Source: Streptomyces asoensis
GTDB lineage: Bacteria > Actinomycetota > Actinomycetes > Streptomycetales > Streptomycetaceae
Direction: 5' to 3'
Length of the DNA: 64,000 bases
NCBI RefSeq assembly: GCF_013085465.1
Contig: NZ_CP049838.1
Span: 6,262,001-6,326,000, forward strand
Made by a program: the position numbers and the translations under genes. Under the pieces are notes generated by a model. That model saw only the letters and a program-made list of their open reading frames with translations. It ran no database searches and had not been told where the DNA came from. Of this stretch, positions 1-8,674 are shown piece after piece. Every line of letters starts with the position of its first letter. The first letter of the stretch is position 1.

Positions 1-101
1 CGCAGAACCCTTGTCCCGCGGTTTACCCGTTAGTAGCGTTCAGGGTGTCTCGAACGTACGTCAGGTAACAGCACCCTTGCTCGGGTCGGGGTCGAAAGTG
101 G
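1..101. other. left-edge non-coding stretch
   Basis: No convincing gene is visible before the GTG at 102. The stretch is less GC-biased than the genes around it and is probably a promoter region, possibly shared with a gene to the left of the window. No repeat or hairpin stands out. Confidence 0.4.
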
Positions 102-605
102 GTGGGACCGGTGGTGCGCAGACCGGTGGCGTGGATCGTGGCGGTCGTGCTCTTCGCGGAGGCGCTCGGCGTCGCCGCGCTGAACTGGTTCATGGGCGTC
201 GTGGTGGACCGGCAGGACATGTCCCTGGCCGGAATGGACCCGGACGTCATGTCGACGTCCTCGAAGGTCGGCGGGATCCTCTTCGGCCTCTACTTCGGCC
301 TGTGCGCCGTGGTGGCCCTGCTGGTGGCGCTGCGCGACCGCGCGCCCGCCGGACTCGGCCGGGTGCTGCTGATCAGCGCCGCGGTCGTACACGCCCTGCT
401 GGGCGCCTTCGCGTGGGGTCTGCTGGGCTGGACGCAGTTCCTGTTCATGGTGGTCGTCCTCGCCCTGATCGTGCTGCTCCTGATGACCTACGACGCCCAG
501 CAGCGGCCCGTGGCCCCGCAGCCGGAGGACAGCAAGGGTGACGGCGGCGGCCCGCCGGTCGCGCCGGCGCCGGTCACGCCTCCGACGGCGCCCACAACTC
601 CGTGA
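102..605 (+). CDS. small four-helix membrane protein, unknown function
   Basis: A 167-residue integral membrane protein. Hydrophobic stretches lie at about residues 9-33, 56-77, 86-110 and 112-130, followed by a hydrophilic tail rich in Pro, Ala and Thr. No catalytic motif is visible. It begins with GTG and lacks a strong Shine-Dalgarno sequence, so the start is only probable. Its last 32 bp overlap the end of the convergent maf gene. By position it matches a conserved Streptomyces hypothetical gene next to the acyl-CoA carboxylase locus (recall). Function is not predictable beyond membrane location. Confidence 0.75.
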   Translation: MGPVVRRPVAWIVAVVLFAEALGVAALNWFMGVVVDRQDMSLAGMDPDVMSTSSKVGGILFGLYFGLCAVVALLVALRDRAPAGLGRVLLISAAVVHALLGAFAWGLLGWTQFLFMVVVLALIVLLLMTYDAQQRPVAPQPEDSKGDGGGPPVAPAPVTPPTAPTTP

Positions 606-1179
606 TCCCGACGCCCAGTTGCGCCAGCAGTCGGCGCACGAGGGGCAGGCTGATGCCGATGACGTTGCCGTGGTCGCCCTCGATGCCCTCGATGAACGGG
701 GCCGAGCGGCCGTCGAGGGTGAACGCCCCGGCGACGTAGAGGGGTTCGCCCGAGGCGACGTACGCCGCGATCTCCTCGTCGGTCGGCTCGCCGAAGCGGA
801 CGACGGTGGAGGCGGTCGCGGAGGTGTAGCGCCCGCTGACGGTGTCGTAGACGCAGTGGCCGGTCTGGAGTGTCCCGGCCCGGCCGCGCATCGCCTTCCA
901 GCGGGCGGTGGCCTCCGCGGCGTCCGCGGGCTTGCCCAGCGCCTCGCCGTCCAGGTCGAGCACCGAGTCGCAGCCGATCACCAGGGCGCCCTTGACCTCG
1001 GGCTTCGCGGCCACGACGGAGGCCTTCGCCTCGGCGAGCGCGAGCGCCAGATCGGCCGGGGTGGGGGCGGTGACGGCGTCCTCGTCGACCCCGCTCACGA
1101 TCACCTCGGGGGCGAGACCGGCCTGTCGCAGCAGGTTCAGCCGGGCGGGGGACTGGGAGGCGAGGACGAGTCGGCGCAT
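574..1179 (-). CDS. maf: Maf-like nucleoside triphosphate pyrophosphatase
   Basis: A 201-residue Maf/HAM1-fold protein. The family hydrolyses non-canonical or modified nucleoside triphosphates to monophosphates and pyrophosphate, acting in house-cleaning and linked to septum inhibition. The N-terminus carries the family signature ([18 protein letters not shown]), and the expected acidic residues follow, including the [12 protein letters not shown] stretch. Length is typical. The ATG is preceded by a -10-like TAGGCT (1186-1191, minus strand) only 6 nt upstream, so the transcript is probably leaderless. It converges on the membrane-protein gene, overlapping it by 32 bp. Confidence 0.92.
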   Translation of the reverse strand: MRRLVLASQSPARLNLLRQAGLAPEVIVSGVDEDAVTAPTPADLALALAEAKASVVAAKPEVKGALVIGCDSVLDLDGEALGKPADAAEATARWKAMRGRAGTLQTGHCVYDTVSGRYTSATASTVVRFGEPTDEEIAAYVASGEPLYVAGAFTLDGRSAPFIEGIEGDHGNVIGISLPLVRRLLAQLGVGITELWAPSEA

Positions 1180-1206
1180 GCGGTCAGCCTAGCGGCGTGG
1201 CGCGCT

Positions 1207-1335
1207 TTACCTGAGCCCCAGCACGATCATCGCTATCACCATGGCCAGGGCGAGGAAGAGGCCGAGTCTCCGCAGGCTCTCCTGCATCTCGCGGAGTTCC
1301 TCGGGGGGCTCGTTCTCGGGGTCGGACCACAGCAT
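1207..1335 (-). CDS. 42-residue single-pass membrane protein (MmpB-like)
   Basis: A very short gene. I chose the ATG at 1335 over the longer frame because the residues upstream of it are low-complexity and untypical. The product has an acidic, Glu-rich N-terminal half (MLWSDPENEPPEELREMQES) and one C-terminal hydrophobic helix of about 20 residues ending in LR. Length, position between maf and accE, and sequence fit the small membrane protein that Streptomyces annotations call morphogenic membrane protein MmpB; this is recall, so no symbol is given. It may share a transcript with accE upstream, with a repeat between them. Confidence 0.65.
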   Translation of the reverse strand: MLWSDPENEPPEELREMQESLRRLGLFLALAMVIAMIVLGLR

Positions 1336-1390
1336 GCCACCAGCGTGGGGCTTGGCGGGGGCCTGTGCCTGAGTAGGCGTACTCAAATGT

Positions 1391-1505
1391 GGGCCCGCAG
1401 CCGTACACCCGATGTTCGGGTGTTCGTCGGCTGCGGGCCGGTGGGGGCTTGTCGCGCCCGCGCGGCGGAGCCGCATATCGATACGGCCCCGCGCCCCTGA
1501 AAAGC
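1391..1505. repeat. interspersed intergenic repeat with nested hairpin
   Basis: The left part is a large inverted repeat. Outer arms at 1392-1403 and 1428-1439 are perfect over 12 bp, and inner arms at about 1406-1412 and 1416-1422 match over 7 bp. The right part, to about 1505, contains smaller self-complementary GC blocks. I recognise this block from memory as a widely dispersed intergenic element of Streptomyces chromosomes. It lies between accE and the small membrane-protein gene and could act as a terminator or mRNA-stabilising hairpin for either strand. Confidence 0.6.
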
Positions 1506-1521
1506 GGGTGGTCGGCTGTCC

Positions 1522-1731
1522 TCAGCTCGGCCAGTAGGTGCGGGTCCAGGACGCCTGGCCGGGGTGTGGGACTCGGTGTGTCGCGATGCGGGACGGGTCG
1601 GACCATGCGTCCCTCGGGGGCTCCGCGCCGGACGGTGTGGCCGTTGCCGCCGCGGCGCGGGCCCGGACCACCGCCAGGGCGGCGGCGAGCTCCTCGGGGG
1701 TCGGGTTGCCCCGTACGACCTTGATCGTCAC
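1522..1731 (-). CDS. accE: acyl-CoA carboxylase epsilon subunit
   Basis: A 69-residue protein of the actinobacterial AccE/PccE family. These small subunits bind the carboxyltransferase beta subunit and stimulate assembly and activity with the biotinylated alpha subunit. The N-terminus (MTIKVVRGNPTPEELAAAL) is the family hallmark, followed by a variable Ala/Pro linker and a Trp-containing end (WTRTYWPS). It starts with GTG nine bases after the pccB stop, and the stop region itself supplies the GGAG ribosome-binding site, so translation is probably coupled to pccB. Confidence 0.93.
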   Translation of the reverse strand: MTIKVVRGNPTPEELAAALAVVRARAAAATATPSGAEPPRDAWSDPSRIATHRVPHPGQASWTRTYWPS

Positions 1732-1740
1732 AGCGGCTCC

Positions 1741-3354
1741 TTAGAGGGGGATGTTGCCGTGCTTCTTCGGAGGGAGGGATTCCCGCTTGGTGCGCAGTTG
1801 ACGCAGGCCGCGCACGATGTGCCGGCGCGTTTCGGACGGCATGATCACCGAGTCGACGTAGCCGCGCTCGGCCGCGACGTAGGGGTTGAGGAGGGTGTCC
1901 TCGTACTCCCGGATCAGCCGGGCGCGCACCGCCTCCAGATCCTCACCGCTCGCCGCCGCCTCCGCGATCGTGCGGCGGTGCAGGATGTTGACCGCGCCCT
2001 GGGCGCCCATCACGGCGATCTGGGCGGTCGGCCAGGCCAGGTTGATGTCCGCGCCCAGGTGCTTGGAGCCCATGACGTCGTAGGCGCCGCCGAAGGCCTT
2101 GCGGGTGATCACCGTGATGAGCGGGACCGTCGCCTCCGCGTACGCGTAGATCAGCTTGGCGCCGCGGCGGATGATGCCGTCGTGCTCCTGGTCGACGCCG
2201 GGCAGGAAGCCGGGGACGTCCACGAAGGTGATGACCGGGATGTTGAAGGCGTCGCAGGTGCGGACGAAGCGGGCCGCCTTCTCCGAGGCCGTGATGTCCA
2301 GACACCCGGCGAACTGCATCGGCTGGTTGGCGACGATGCCGACCGGGTGGCCCTCGACCCGGCCGTAGCCGGTGAGGATGTTCGGCGCGAACAGTGCCTG
2401 GGTCTCGAAGAACTCGGCGTCGTCCAGCACGTGTTCGATCACCGTGTGCATGTCGTACGGCTGGTTGGCGCTGTCCGGGACGATGGAGTCCAGCTCCAGG
2501 TCCTCGTCGGTGACGGACAGGTCCGCCTCCTCCGGGAACACCGGGGCCTCGGAGAGGTTGTTGGACGGCAGGTACGACAGCAGCTGCTTGACGTACTCGA
2601 TGGCGTCCTTCTCGTCGCCGGCCATGTGGTGCGCCACACCCGACACCGCGTTGTGGGTGCGCGCGCCGCCCAGTTCCTCGAAGCCGACGTCCTCGCCGGT
2701 GACCGTCTTGATGACGTCGGGTCCGGTGATGAACATGTGCGAGGTCTGGTCCACCATCACCGTGAAGTCGGTGATCGCGGGCGAGTACACCGCGCCGCCC
2801 GCGCACGGGCCGACGACCAGGCTGATCTGCGGGATCACCCCGGACGCGTGTGTGTTGCGACGGAAGATCTCACCGTACGCGCCCAGGGACGCGACACCCT
2901 CCTGGATCCGGGCGCCGCCGGAGTCGTTGATGCCGATGACCGGGCAGCCGGTCTTCAGCGCGAAGTCCATGACCTTGACGATCTTCTGGCCGTAGACCTC
3001 GCCGAGGGCGCCGCCGAAGACCGTGAAGTCCTGGGAGAAGACGGCGACCGGGCGGCCGTCGACCGTGCCGTAACCGGTGACGACGCCGTCTCCGTACGGG
3101 CGGTTGTTCTCCAGGCCGAAGTTGGTGGAGCGGTGCCGGGCGAACTCGTCCAACTCGACGAAGGAGCCCTCGTCGAGGAGCAGCTCGATCCGCTCACGGG
3201 CCGTCAACTTGCCCTTGGCGTGCTGCTTCTCGACGGCACGCTCCGAACCGGCGTGCGTCGCTTCCTGGATGCGGCGCTGGAGATCCGCGAGCTTGCCCGC
3301 GGTCGTGTGGATGTCGATCCCTGGGATCTCGTGGCGCTCTTCCGGCTCGGACAT
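1741..3354 (-). CDS. pccB: acyl-CoA carboxylase beta subunit (carboxyltransferase)
   Basis: A 537-residue carboxyltransferase of the propionyl/acetyl-CoA carboxylase beta family, normal length. It transfers the carboxyl group from carboxybiotin on the alpha subunit to an acyl-CoA, making methylmalonyl- or malonyl-CoA for fatty acids and polyketides. Visible landmarks are the N-terminal [19 protein letters not shown] motif, the first crotonase-fold half with [14 protein letters not shown], and the second half with [10 protein letters not shown] and [10 protein letters not shown]. No alpha subunit lies in the window. The gene is followed closely by accE, and its promoter region is shared divergently with birA. 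Substrate preference cannot be decided from sequence alone. Confidence 0.95.
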   Translation of the reverse strand: MSEPEERHEIPGIDIHTTAGKLADLQRRIQEATHAGSERAVEKQHAKGKLTARERIELLLDEGSFVELDEFARHRSTNFGLENNRPYGDGVVTGYGTVDGRPVAVFSQDFTVFGGALGEVYGQKIVKVMDFALKTGCPVIGINDSGGARIQEGVASLGAYGEIFRRNTHASGVIPQISLVVGPCAGGAVYSPAITDFTVMVDQTSHMFITGPDVIKTVTGEDVGFEELGGARTHNAVSGVAHHMAGDEKDAIEYVKQLLSYLPSNNLSEAPVFPEEADLSVTDEDLELDSIVPDSANQPYDMHTVIEHVLDDAEFFETQALFAPNILTGYGRVEGHPVGIVANQPMQFAGCLDITASEKAARFVRTCDAFNIPVITFVDVPGFLPGVDQEHDGIIRRGAKLIYAYAEATVPLITVITRKAFGGAYDVMGSKHLGADINLAWPTAQIAVMGAQGAVNILHRRTIAEAAASGEDLEAVRARLIREYEDTLLNPYVAAERGYVDSVIMPSETRRHIVRGLRQLRTKRESLPPKKHGNIPL

Positions 3355-3464
3355 CGGGATGTGGCTCCCTGCCTGCTCAAAAGGGGGGACGGTTACTCAT
3401 CCGTAGAGTAGTGCTGGCCCTGGGGATCGGCAGTGCGGCATTCAACACACCTAGGGTGGCTTGC

Positions 3465-4331
3465 ATGACACCGCGAGATGCAGCAGACGACGGCGGCAGC
3501 CGGTGGTCCGATCTGGACCGTCCGCCCCTCAACGCCATGGCGCTGCGCCGGGCGCTGGTACGGGAGGGCGGGCTGTGGTCACAGGTGGAGGTGGTGCAGA
3601 GCACCGGTTCCACCAACTCCGACCTGGTCGACGCGGCGAGCGCGGGCAGGGCGTCCGAGGGCGCGGTCCTCGTCGCCGAGGAACAGACCTCGGGGCGCGG
3701 CCGGCTGGACCGCCGCTGGACCGCGCCCCCGCGTTCCGGGCTGTTCTTCTCCGTGCTGCTCACCCCGAGCGAGGTGCCGGTGGCCCGCTGGGGCTGGCTG
3801 CCGCTGCTCACCGGGGTCGCCGTGGCGACGGGGCTGTCCCGGGCGGCGGGTGTCGACACGGCACTCAAGTGGCCCAACGACCTCCTGGTGACCGTCGGGG
3901 GAGAGGAACGCAAGGCGGGCGGCATCCTCGCGGAGCGGGCCGGCCAGGAGTCGGTCGTGGTCGGCGTCGGGCTCAACGTCACCCTGCGGGCGGACGAGCT
4001 CCCGGTGCCGCTGGCGGGTTCGCTGGCCCTGGCAGGTGCGCAGAACACGGACCGGGACCCGCTGCTGCGGGGCGTCCTGCGCTCGCTGGAGGAGTGGTAC
4101 GGGCGCTGGCGGGCGGCCGGCGGCGACCCGGCGGCGAGCGGTCTCCAGGAGACGTACGCGGCCGGGTGCGCGACGCTGGGACGAACGGTACGGGCCGAGC
4201 TGCCGGGGGACCGGTCGATCGTCGGCGAGGCGGTCGCGGTCGACGGGGACGGACGGCTTGTGATCGCCACGAAGGAAGGGGTACAGGAGCCGGTGGGCGC
4301 GGGAGACATCGTGCATCTGAGGCCGGCGTGA
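3465..4331 (+). CDS. birA: biotin-[acetyl-CoA-carboxylase] ligase
   Basis: A 288-residue biotin protein ligase that activates biotin with ATP and attaches it to the biotin carrier domain of acyl-CoA carboxylases. The catalytic core shows STNSDLVDA, the GRGRLDRRW biotinyl-AMP loop and KWPNDLLV, followed by a small C-terminal beta domain. There is no N-terminal helix-turn-helix, so it is a class I enzyme rather than a BirA repressor. I chose the ATG at 3465 over the longer frame because a -10-like TAGGGT (3452-3457) sits 7 nt upstream, indicating a leaderless message. It is divergent from pccB/accE, its likely client complex. Confidence 0.93.
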   Translation: MTPRDAADDGGSRWSDLDRPPLNAMALRRALVREGGLWSQVEVVQSTGSTNSDLVDAASAGRASEGAVLVAEEQTSGRGRLDRRWTAPPRSGLFFSVLLTPSEVPVARWGWLPLLTGVAVATGLSRAAGVDTALKWPNDLLVTVGGEERKAGGILAERAGQESVVVGVGLNVTLRADELPVPLAGSLALAGAQNTDRDPLLRGVLRSLEEWYGRWRAAGGDPAASGLQETYAAGCATLGRTVRAELPGDRSIVGEAVAVDGDGRLVIATKEGVQEPVGAGDIVHLRPA

Positions 4332-4446
4332 CCCGAACGCCGGGCTGCGTGACCCGGCCGAACCGGACGGAGTGAGCTGGCGCACACCTGCCGTAGAGTT
4401 GAGGCCGGTCGATACCTGACCGCGGAAGATCGGAAGGGCAGCAGGC

Positions 4447-5595
4447 GTGACCGTCGACGACACGGGCTCCGGCGCGGGCGCGGACGGCCGGGGAAACCTG
4501 CCGGCCGAACCCGGTGAGCCGGGCGACCCCGGTGAGGACCCGCATCCTCTCGCCCTGCGCCTCGAACAGCTCATCCTCGGCGCAGAGCGGCGCTACACGC
4601 CGTTCCAGGCCGCCCGCAGCGCCGGTGTCTCCATGGAGCTGGCGTCGCGTTTCTGGCGGGCCATGGGCTTTGCCGACATCGGGCAGGCCAAGGCGCTCAC
4701 CGAGGCCGATGTCCTCGCCCTGCGGCGGCTGGCCGGTCTTGTGGAGGCGGGGCTGCTGAGCGAGGCGATGGCCGTGCAGGTGGCGCGGTCCACCGGGCAG
4801 ACCACCGCCCGTCTGGCGGAATGGCAGATCGACTCCTTCCTGGAGGGGCTGACCGAGCCGCCCGAGCCGGGGATGACCCGCACCGAGGTCACGTATCCCA
4901 TCGTCGAGCTGCTGCTGCCCGAACTGGAGGAGTTCCTCGTCTACGTCTGGCGCCGGCAGCTCGCCGCCTCGGCGGGCCGGGTCGTCCAGGCCGCCGACGA
5001 CGAGGAGATGGTCGACCGGCGGCTGGCCGTCGCCTTCGCGGACCTCGTCGGCTTCACGCGGCTGACCCGGCGGATGGAGGAGGAGGAACTCGGCGAACTC
5101 GTCGAGGCCTTCGAGACGACCGCCGCCGACCTGGTCGCCGCCCGCGGCGGGCGGCTGATCAAGACGCTCGGCGACGAGGTGCTGTACGCGGCCGACGACG
5201 CGGGCATCGCCGCCGACATCGCCCTGCTGCTCGTCGAGACGATGAGCAACGACGAGACGATGCCCGAACTGCGGGTCGGCATGGCGTTCGGCACGGTCAC
5301 CACCCGGATGGGCGATGTCTTCGGCACGACGGTCAACCTGGCCTCCCGGCTGACGTCGATAGCTCCCCGGGACGCCGTCCTCGTCGACAGCGCCTTCGCC
5401 GAGGAGCTCATCCGCTCCGGCGACGCCCCGGCCTCGGAGGCGGAGGCCGCCGAGGAGGCGGCCGCCGCCGAGAAGGAGGGCGAGGAGCCGCCGAAGTACC
5501 GCTTCGCGCTCCAGCCGATGTGGCAGCGGCCGGTGCGCGGTCTCGGCGTGGTCGAGCCCTGGCTGCTGACGCGACGCAACGACGTCGACGGCTAG
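4447..5595 (+). CDS. cya: class III adenylate/guanylate cyclase
   Basis: A 382-residue cyclase converting ATP to cAMP. Residues about 30-170 form an N-terminal regulatory region of the actinobacterial cyclase type, and about 190-320 form the catalytic domain. The two metal-binding aspartates are visible at D199 (AFADLVGFT) and D243 (KTLGDE), with K239 at a purine-specifying position and the VNLASRL segment towards the end. The C-terminus carries an Ala/Glu-rich insertion before a conserved tail. It starts with GTG after a GGAAGG-like ribosome-binding site. Position matches the single developmental adenylate cyclase gene of S. coelicolor (recall). Its end overlaps the next, convergent gene by 4 bp. 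Confidence 0.92.
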   Translation: MTVDDTGSGAGADGRGNLPAEPGEPGDPGEDPHPLALRLEQLILGAERRYTPFQAARSAGVSMELASRFWRAMGFADIGQAKALTEADVLALRRLAGLVEAGLLSEAMAVQVARSTGQTTARLAEWQIDSFLEGLTEPPEPGMTRTEVTYPIVELLLPELEEFLVYVWRRQLAASAGRVVQAADDEEMVDRRLAVAFADLVGFTRLTRRMEEEELGELVEAFETTAADLVAARGGRLIKTLGDEVLYAADDAGIAADIALLLVETMSNDETMPELRVGMAFGTVTTRMGDVFGTTVNLASRLTSIAPRDAVLVDSAFAEELIRSGDAPASEAEAAEEAAAAEKEGEEPPKYRFALQPMWQRPVRGLGVVEPWLLTRRNDVDG

Positions 5596-6305
5596 AGCCT
5601 TGGTACGGCGCCACCCAGCGGGTCCACGCAGAGGCCGATGACGGGAACGCAGACGCCCGGCTGACGTGGAGCGTCGGGCTGCTCCGGCCGGGGCGCGGGT
5701 GCGGCCGTGGTGGGTGCGGGTGCGGGTGCGGGTGTTCTCGCGGGTGAGGTGGGCCGCGGGGCGGCGGTCGTTCCGGGCGCCGGGGTGCGGGGCGCGGGCG
5801 CGGCCGGGGTGTAGGTGGCGCCCGGGGTGAGGGCGACGGACGTCGGTGCGCCGGGGACGCCCGGGACCAGGCCGGCAGCCCCGGGTGCCGGGGAGGCGCT
5901 CTCTCCGCCCATCGCGCTGGCCGCGGTCGGCGTGGGCACGACGGCGGCGGACGGGCCGCCCGAGCGGTCGGCGCCGGCGTCGGTGTCCGTGTAGGCGCCG
6001 TCTGTGGAGGCGCCGGTGTCAGCCGCGGTGTCGGTGCCCGCGACGGGTTCGGGCCGGGGTTCGGCCTCCGCGGTGCCGAGACCACCGGCGCCGCCCGGGT
6101 CGGGGGTCAGCCGGACGAGGCTCAGCACCCCTGCGGCCAGCGCGAGGCTGCCGGCGGCGAACAGCACCTTGCGGGGGCGGGGACGGCGGTGCCGGCCCCG
6201 GGGGCGCGGGGCCCACGGCGCACCCGTCTCCCCGGACGCCGTCCCGTCGTCCTGCGCAGCCGTCTGGTACGGCCCGGTCCACGTGCTCACCGGCGTGCTC
6301 GTCAT
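5592..6305 (-). CDS. membrane-anchored Pro/Ala/Thr-rich protein
   Basis: A 237-residue protein not assigned to a functional family. A basic stretch (about residues 36-46) precedes one transmembrane segment at about 46-65, followed by a long extracytoplasmic region rich in Pro, Ala, Thr and Asp. The short C-terminal tail has two cysteines (GVCVPVIGLCVDPLGG) that could form a disulphide. The ATG follows a clear GGGGAGAG site. It converges with the cyclase, overlapping by 4 bp. The low-complexity middle suggests a wall-spanning linker. A surface role is inference only. Confidence 0.75.
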   Translation of the reverse strand: MTSTPVSTWTGPYQTAAQDDGTASGETGAPWAPRPRGRHRRPRPRKVLFAAGSLALAAGVLSLVRLTPDPGGAGGLGTAEAEPRPEPVAGTDTAADTGASTDGAYTDTDAGADRSGGPSAAVVPTPTAASAMGGESASPAPGAAGLVPGVPGAPTSVALTPGATYTPAAPAPRTPAPGTTAAPRPTSPARTPAPAPAPTTAAPAPRPEQPDAPRQPGVCVPVIGLCVDPLGGAVPRL

Positions 6306-6525
6306 CGCGTTCTCTCCCCGGTGCGGTCGCGCCCCCGATGCGCCGGGGCGGACGCACGTTATGCGCTCCCGTGGGCGTTGCGGGGGGAGTTGGGTGGCAT
6401 GTCACCCGAACGGGTAGCCGGAGCCCGGATACGGGGGTTCAGGGGGTCGGCCCGCTCTTTCGTCTCCCGGTCCCGGCTGCGATGATCGGACGAACGTTGT
6501 TAACCCGCGTTAACCGGAGGGTGTC

Positions 6526-7353
6526 GTGAGCGGTGTCGGGAACGGTGTCTTGAGCGAGGAGCGGTTCGGGGAGTTCGTCCTGGTGCGGCGGCACGGGGAC
6601 GGCGGGCATGTCGCCGAGCTGGTCCTCGACCGGCCGAAGGCCATGAACGCCGTCTCCACCGACATGGCCCGGTCGATCGCCGGGGCGTGCGCGGCGCTGG
6701 GCGGTGACCGGGACGTGCGGGTGGTGGTGCTGACCTCGACGCACGAGCGGGCGTTCTGCGTCGGCGCCGATCTGAAGGAGCGGAACTCCTTCAGCGACGC
6801 CGAACTGCTGCGGCAGCGGCCGCTCACCCGCGCCGCGTACACCGGGGTGCTGGAACTGCCGGTGCCCTCGGTCGCGGCGGTGCACGGCTTCGCACTGGGC
6901 GGCGGCTTCGAACTGGCGCTTGCGTGCGACGTGATCGTGGCCGACGGTACGGCCGTGGTCGGGCTGCCGGAGGTGTCGGTGGGCGTGATTCCCGGCGGCG
7001 GCGGGACCCAGTTGCTGCCGCGCCGGGTGGGGGCGGCCCGGGCGGCCGAGCTGGTGTTCACGGCGCGCCGGGTGGCGGCGGCCGAGGCGCGGGACCTGGG
7101 TCTGGTGGACGTCCTGGTGGACGAGGGGCGGGACCGGGAGGAGGCGCTGGCGCTGGCCGCGCGGATCGGCGGCAACTCGCCGGTGGGCCTGCGGGCGGCG
7201 AAGCGGGCGCTACGCCTGGGGCAGGGGCTGGACCTGCGGGCCGGACTCGAGATCGAGGACGCGGCGTGGCGGTCGGTGGCCTTCTCCGGGGACCGGGCGG
7301 AGGGAGTGGCGGCCTTCAACGAGAAGCGGAAGCCGCAGTGGCCGGGGGAGTGA
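6526..7353 (+). CDS. enoyl-CoA hydratase/isomerase family protein
   Basis: A 275-residue crotonase-superfamily protein. Typical members hydrate enoyl-CoA in fatty-acid breakdown, though the superfamily also has isomerases and hydrolases. Conserved landmarks are the CoA-binding/oxyanion-hole segment (FCVGADLKERNSF), HGFALGGGFELALACD and the catalytic-loop region GLPEVSVGVIPGGGGTQLLPR, with glutamates at positions consistent with hydratase chemistry. It starts at a GTG with GGAGG just upstream. No other beta-oxidation gene lies beside it, so the exact substrate is unknown. Confidence 0.9.
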   Translation: MSGVGNGVLSEERFGEFVLVRRHGDGGHVAELVLDRPKAMNAVSTDMARSIAGACAALGGDRDVRVVVLTSTHERAFCVGADLKERNSFSDAELLRQRPLTRAAYTGVLELPVPSVAAVHGFALGGGFELALACDVIVADGTAVVGLPEVSVGVIPGGGGTQLLPRRVGAARAAELVFTARRVAAAEARDLGLVDVLVDEGRDREEALALAARIGGNSPVGLRAAKRALRLGQGLDLRAGLEIEDAAWRSVAFSGDRAEGVAAFNEKRKPQWPGE

Positions 7354-7453
7354 GGGCGGCGGCGGGAGGGTGACACGCGACCGGAGGTGCGCTCATCACT
7401 CTCAGTGGCCCTTCGGTGTCCCCTTTCGGGGTGAATGTCCCTAGCCTGGGGAG

Positions 7454-8596
7454 ATGGGTGACGACAGACGCCTGGTGGCCGTGGTGGCGCTCGCGCAGGG
7501 AATGGCGGCCGCGCACACCCCCCGCGACTCGTGGCGCGCGGCCGCGCTCGGGGCCTGCCGGGCGCTCTCCGGAGGCTTCGCCGCACTCTCGGTGTGGGAG
7601 CGGGACCTCGGGCGGCTGCGCGTCCTGGTGAACGTGGGGGACCGGGCCGCCGACGAGGACGAGTTCCCGGACGGCGAGGCCTATCCGGTGCACCAGTTCC
7701 CCGAGATCACCGAGTTCCTGCACGAGCGCTGGGTGGCCGGCGGGGAGCCCAACGCCTGGGTGGAGACGGCCCAGGGCCCCGCCGCCGGGCGCCCCGGCTA
7801 CTGCCATCAGCGGGTCGCCGCCCTGCGCCGCCGGGGCCGTGGCTCCTGTGTGGTCGCGCCGATCGTGCTGCACGGCCGCGCCTGGGGCGAGCTGTACGTC
7901 GCCCGTTCCGTGGGCACCCCCGTCTTCGACCGGGCCGACGCCGACTTCGCCACCGTCCTCGCCGCCGTCGTCGCCGCCGGGCTCGCCCAGACCGAGCGGC
8001 TGGAGGAGGCCCGCCGGCTCGCCTTCACCGACGCCCTCACCGGTCTGGCCAACCGCCGCGCCGTCGACGTACGGCTGGAGGAGGCGGTCGAGCGGCATCG
8101 CGTGGAGGGGGTCGTCGTGAGCCTCGTGGTGTGTGACCTCAACGGGCTGAAGCGGGTCAACGACACCCTCGGGCATGCCGTCGGGGACCGGCTGCTGGAG
8201 CGGTTCGGGTCGGTGCTGTCGCTGTGCGGGGCCATGCTGCCCGGCGCGCTGGCCGCCCGGCTCGGCGGCGACGAGTTCTGTCTGCTGGCCGTCGGGCCGC
8301 CCGCCGACGAGGTCGTCAAGGTCGCCGACGACCTCTGCCGGCGGGCCGGTGAACTGGAGCTCGGCGAGGGGGTGGCCTGCGGGGTCGCCTCCACCGAGGA
8401 CCCCATCGGGCCGGTGTCCTCCGCCCGCAGGCTGTTCCGGCTGGCCGACGCCGCCCAGTACCGGGCCAAGGCCGTGCGGGCCGCCCGGCCGGTGGTCGCC
8501 GGGCGGGAGGGCCCCGACGATCCCGTCGTACGCCTCGCCGACGAGCCCTCCCGCGAGCGGACCGCCGAGCGGCGGCGGTTCAGGGGACGGCGTTGA
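7454..8596 (+). CDS. GAF-GGDEF diguanylate cyclase
   Basis: A 380-residue protein with an N-terminal GAF-like sensor region (about 15-180) and a GGDEF domain (about 190-345). GGDEF makes c-di-GMP from two GTP. The signature is intact at residues 271-275 (RLGGDEF). The RxxD inhibitory site normally five residues upstream is absent, so product inhibition is unlikely. No EAL domain follows. The ATG is preceded at 6 nt by TAGCCT (7442-7447), fitting a leaderless message. Position and architecture match the c-di-GMP enzyme I recall as CdgE of Streptomyces. c-di-GMP controls development in this genus. Confidence 0.9.
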   Translation: MGDDRRLVAVVALAQGMAAAHTPRDSWRAAALGACRALSGGFAALSVWERDLGRLRVLVNVGDRAADEDEFPDGEAYPVHQFPEITEFLHERWVAGGEPNAWVETAQGPAAGRPGYCHQRVAALRRRGRGSCVVAPIVLHGRAWGELYVARSVGTPVFDRADADFATVLAAVVAAGLAQTERLEEARRLAFTDALTGLANRRAVDVRLEEAVERHRVEGVVVSLVVCDLNGLKRVNDTLGHAVGDRLLERFGSVLSLCGAMLPGALAARLGGDEFCLLAVGPPADEVVKVADDLCRRAGELELGEGVACGVASTEDPIGPVSSARRLFRLADAAQYRAKAVRAARPVVAGREGPDDPVVRLADEPSRERTAERRRFRGRR

Positions 8597-8674
8597 GGAT
8601 GTGACCTATTCGGTAAGGGGTGAACCCGGTACCCACTGGTGACATCCCGGTCTTCACTGCGTACGCTCCTGAAT

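Noticed and set aside
1564..3411. 615-residue plus-strand frame opposite pccB
   Set aside because: Antisense shadow of a highly conserved carboxyltransferase gene.
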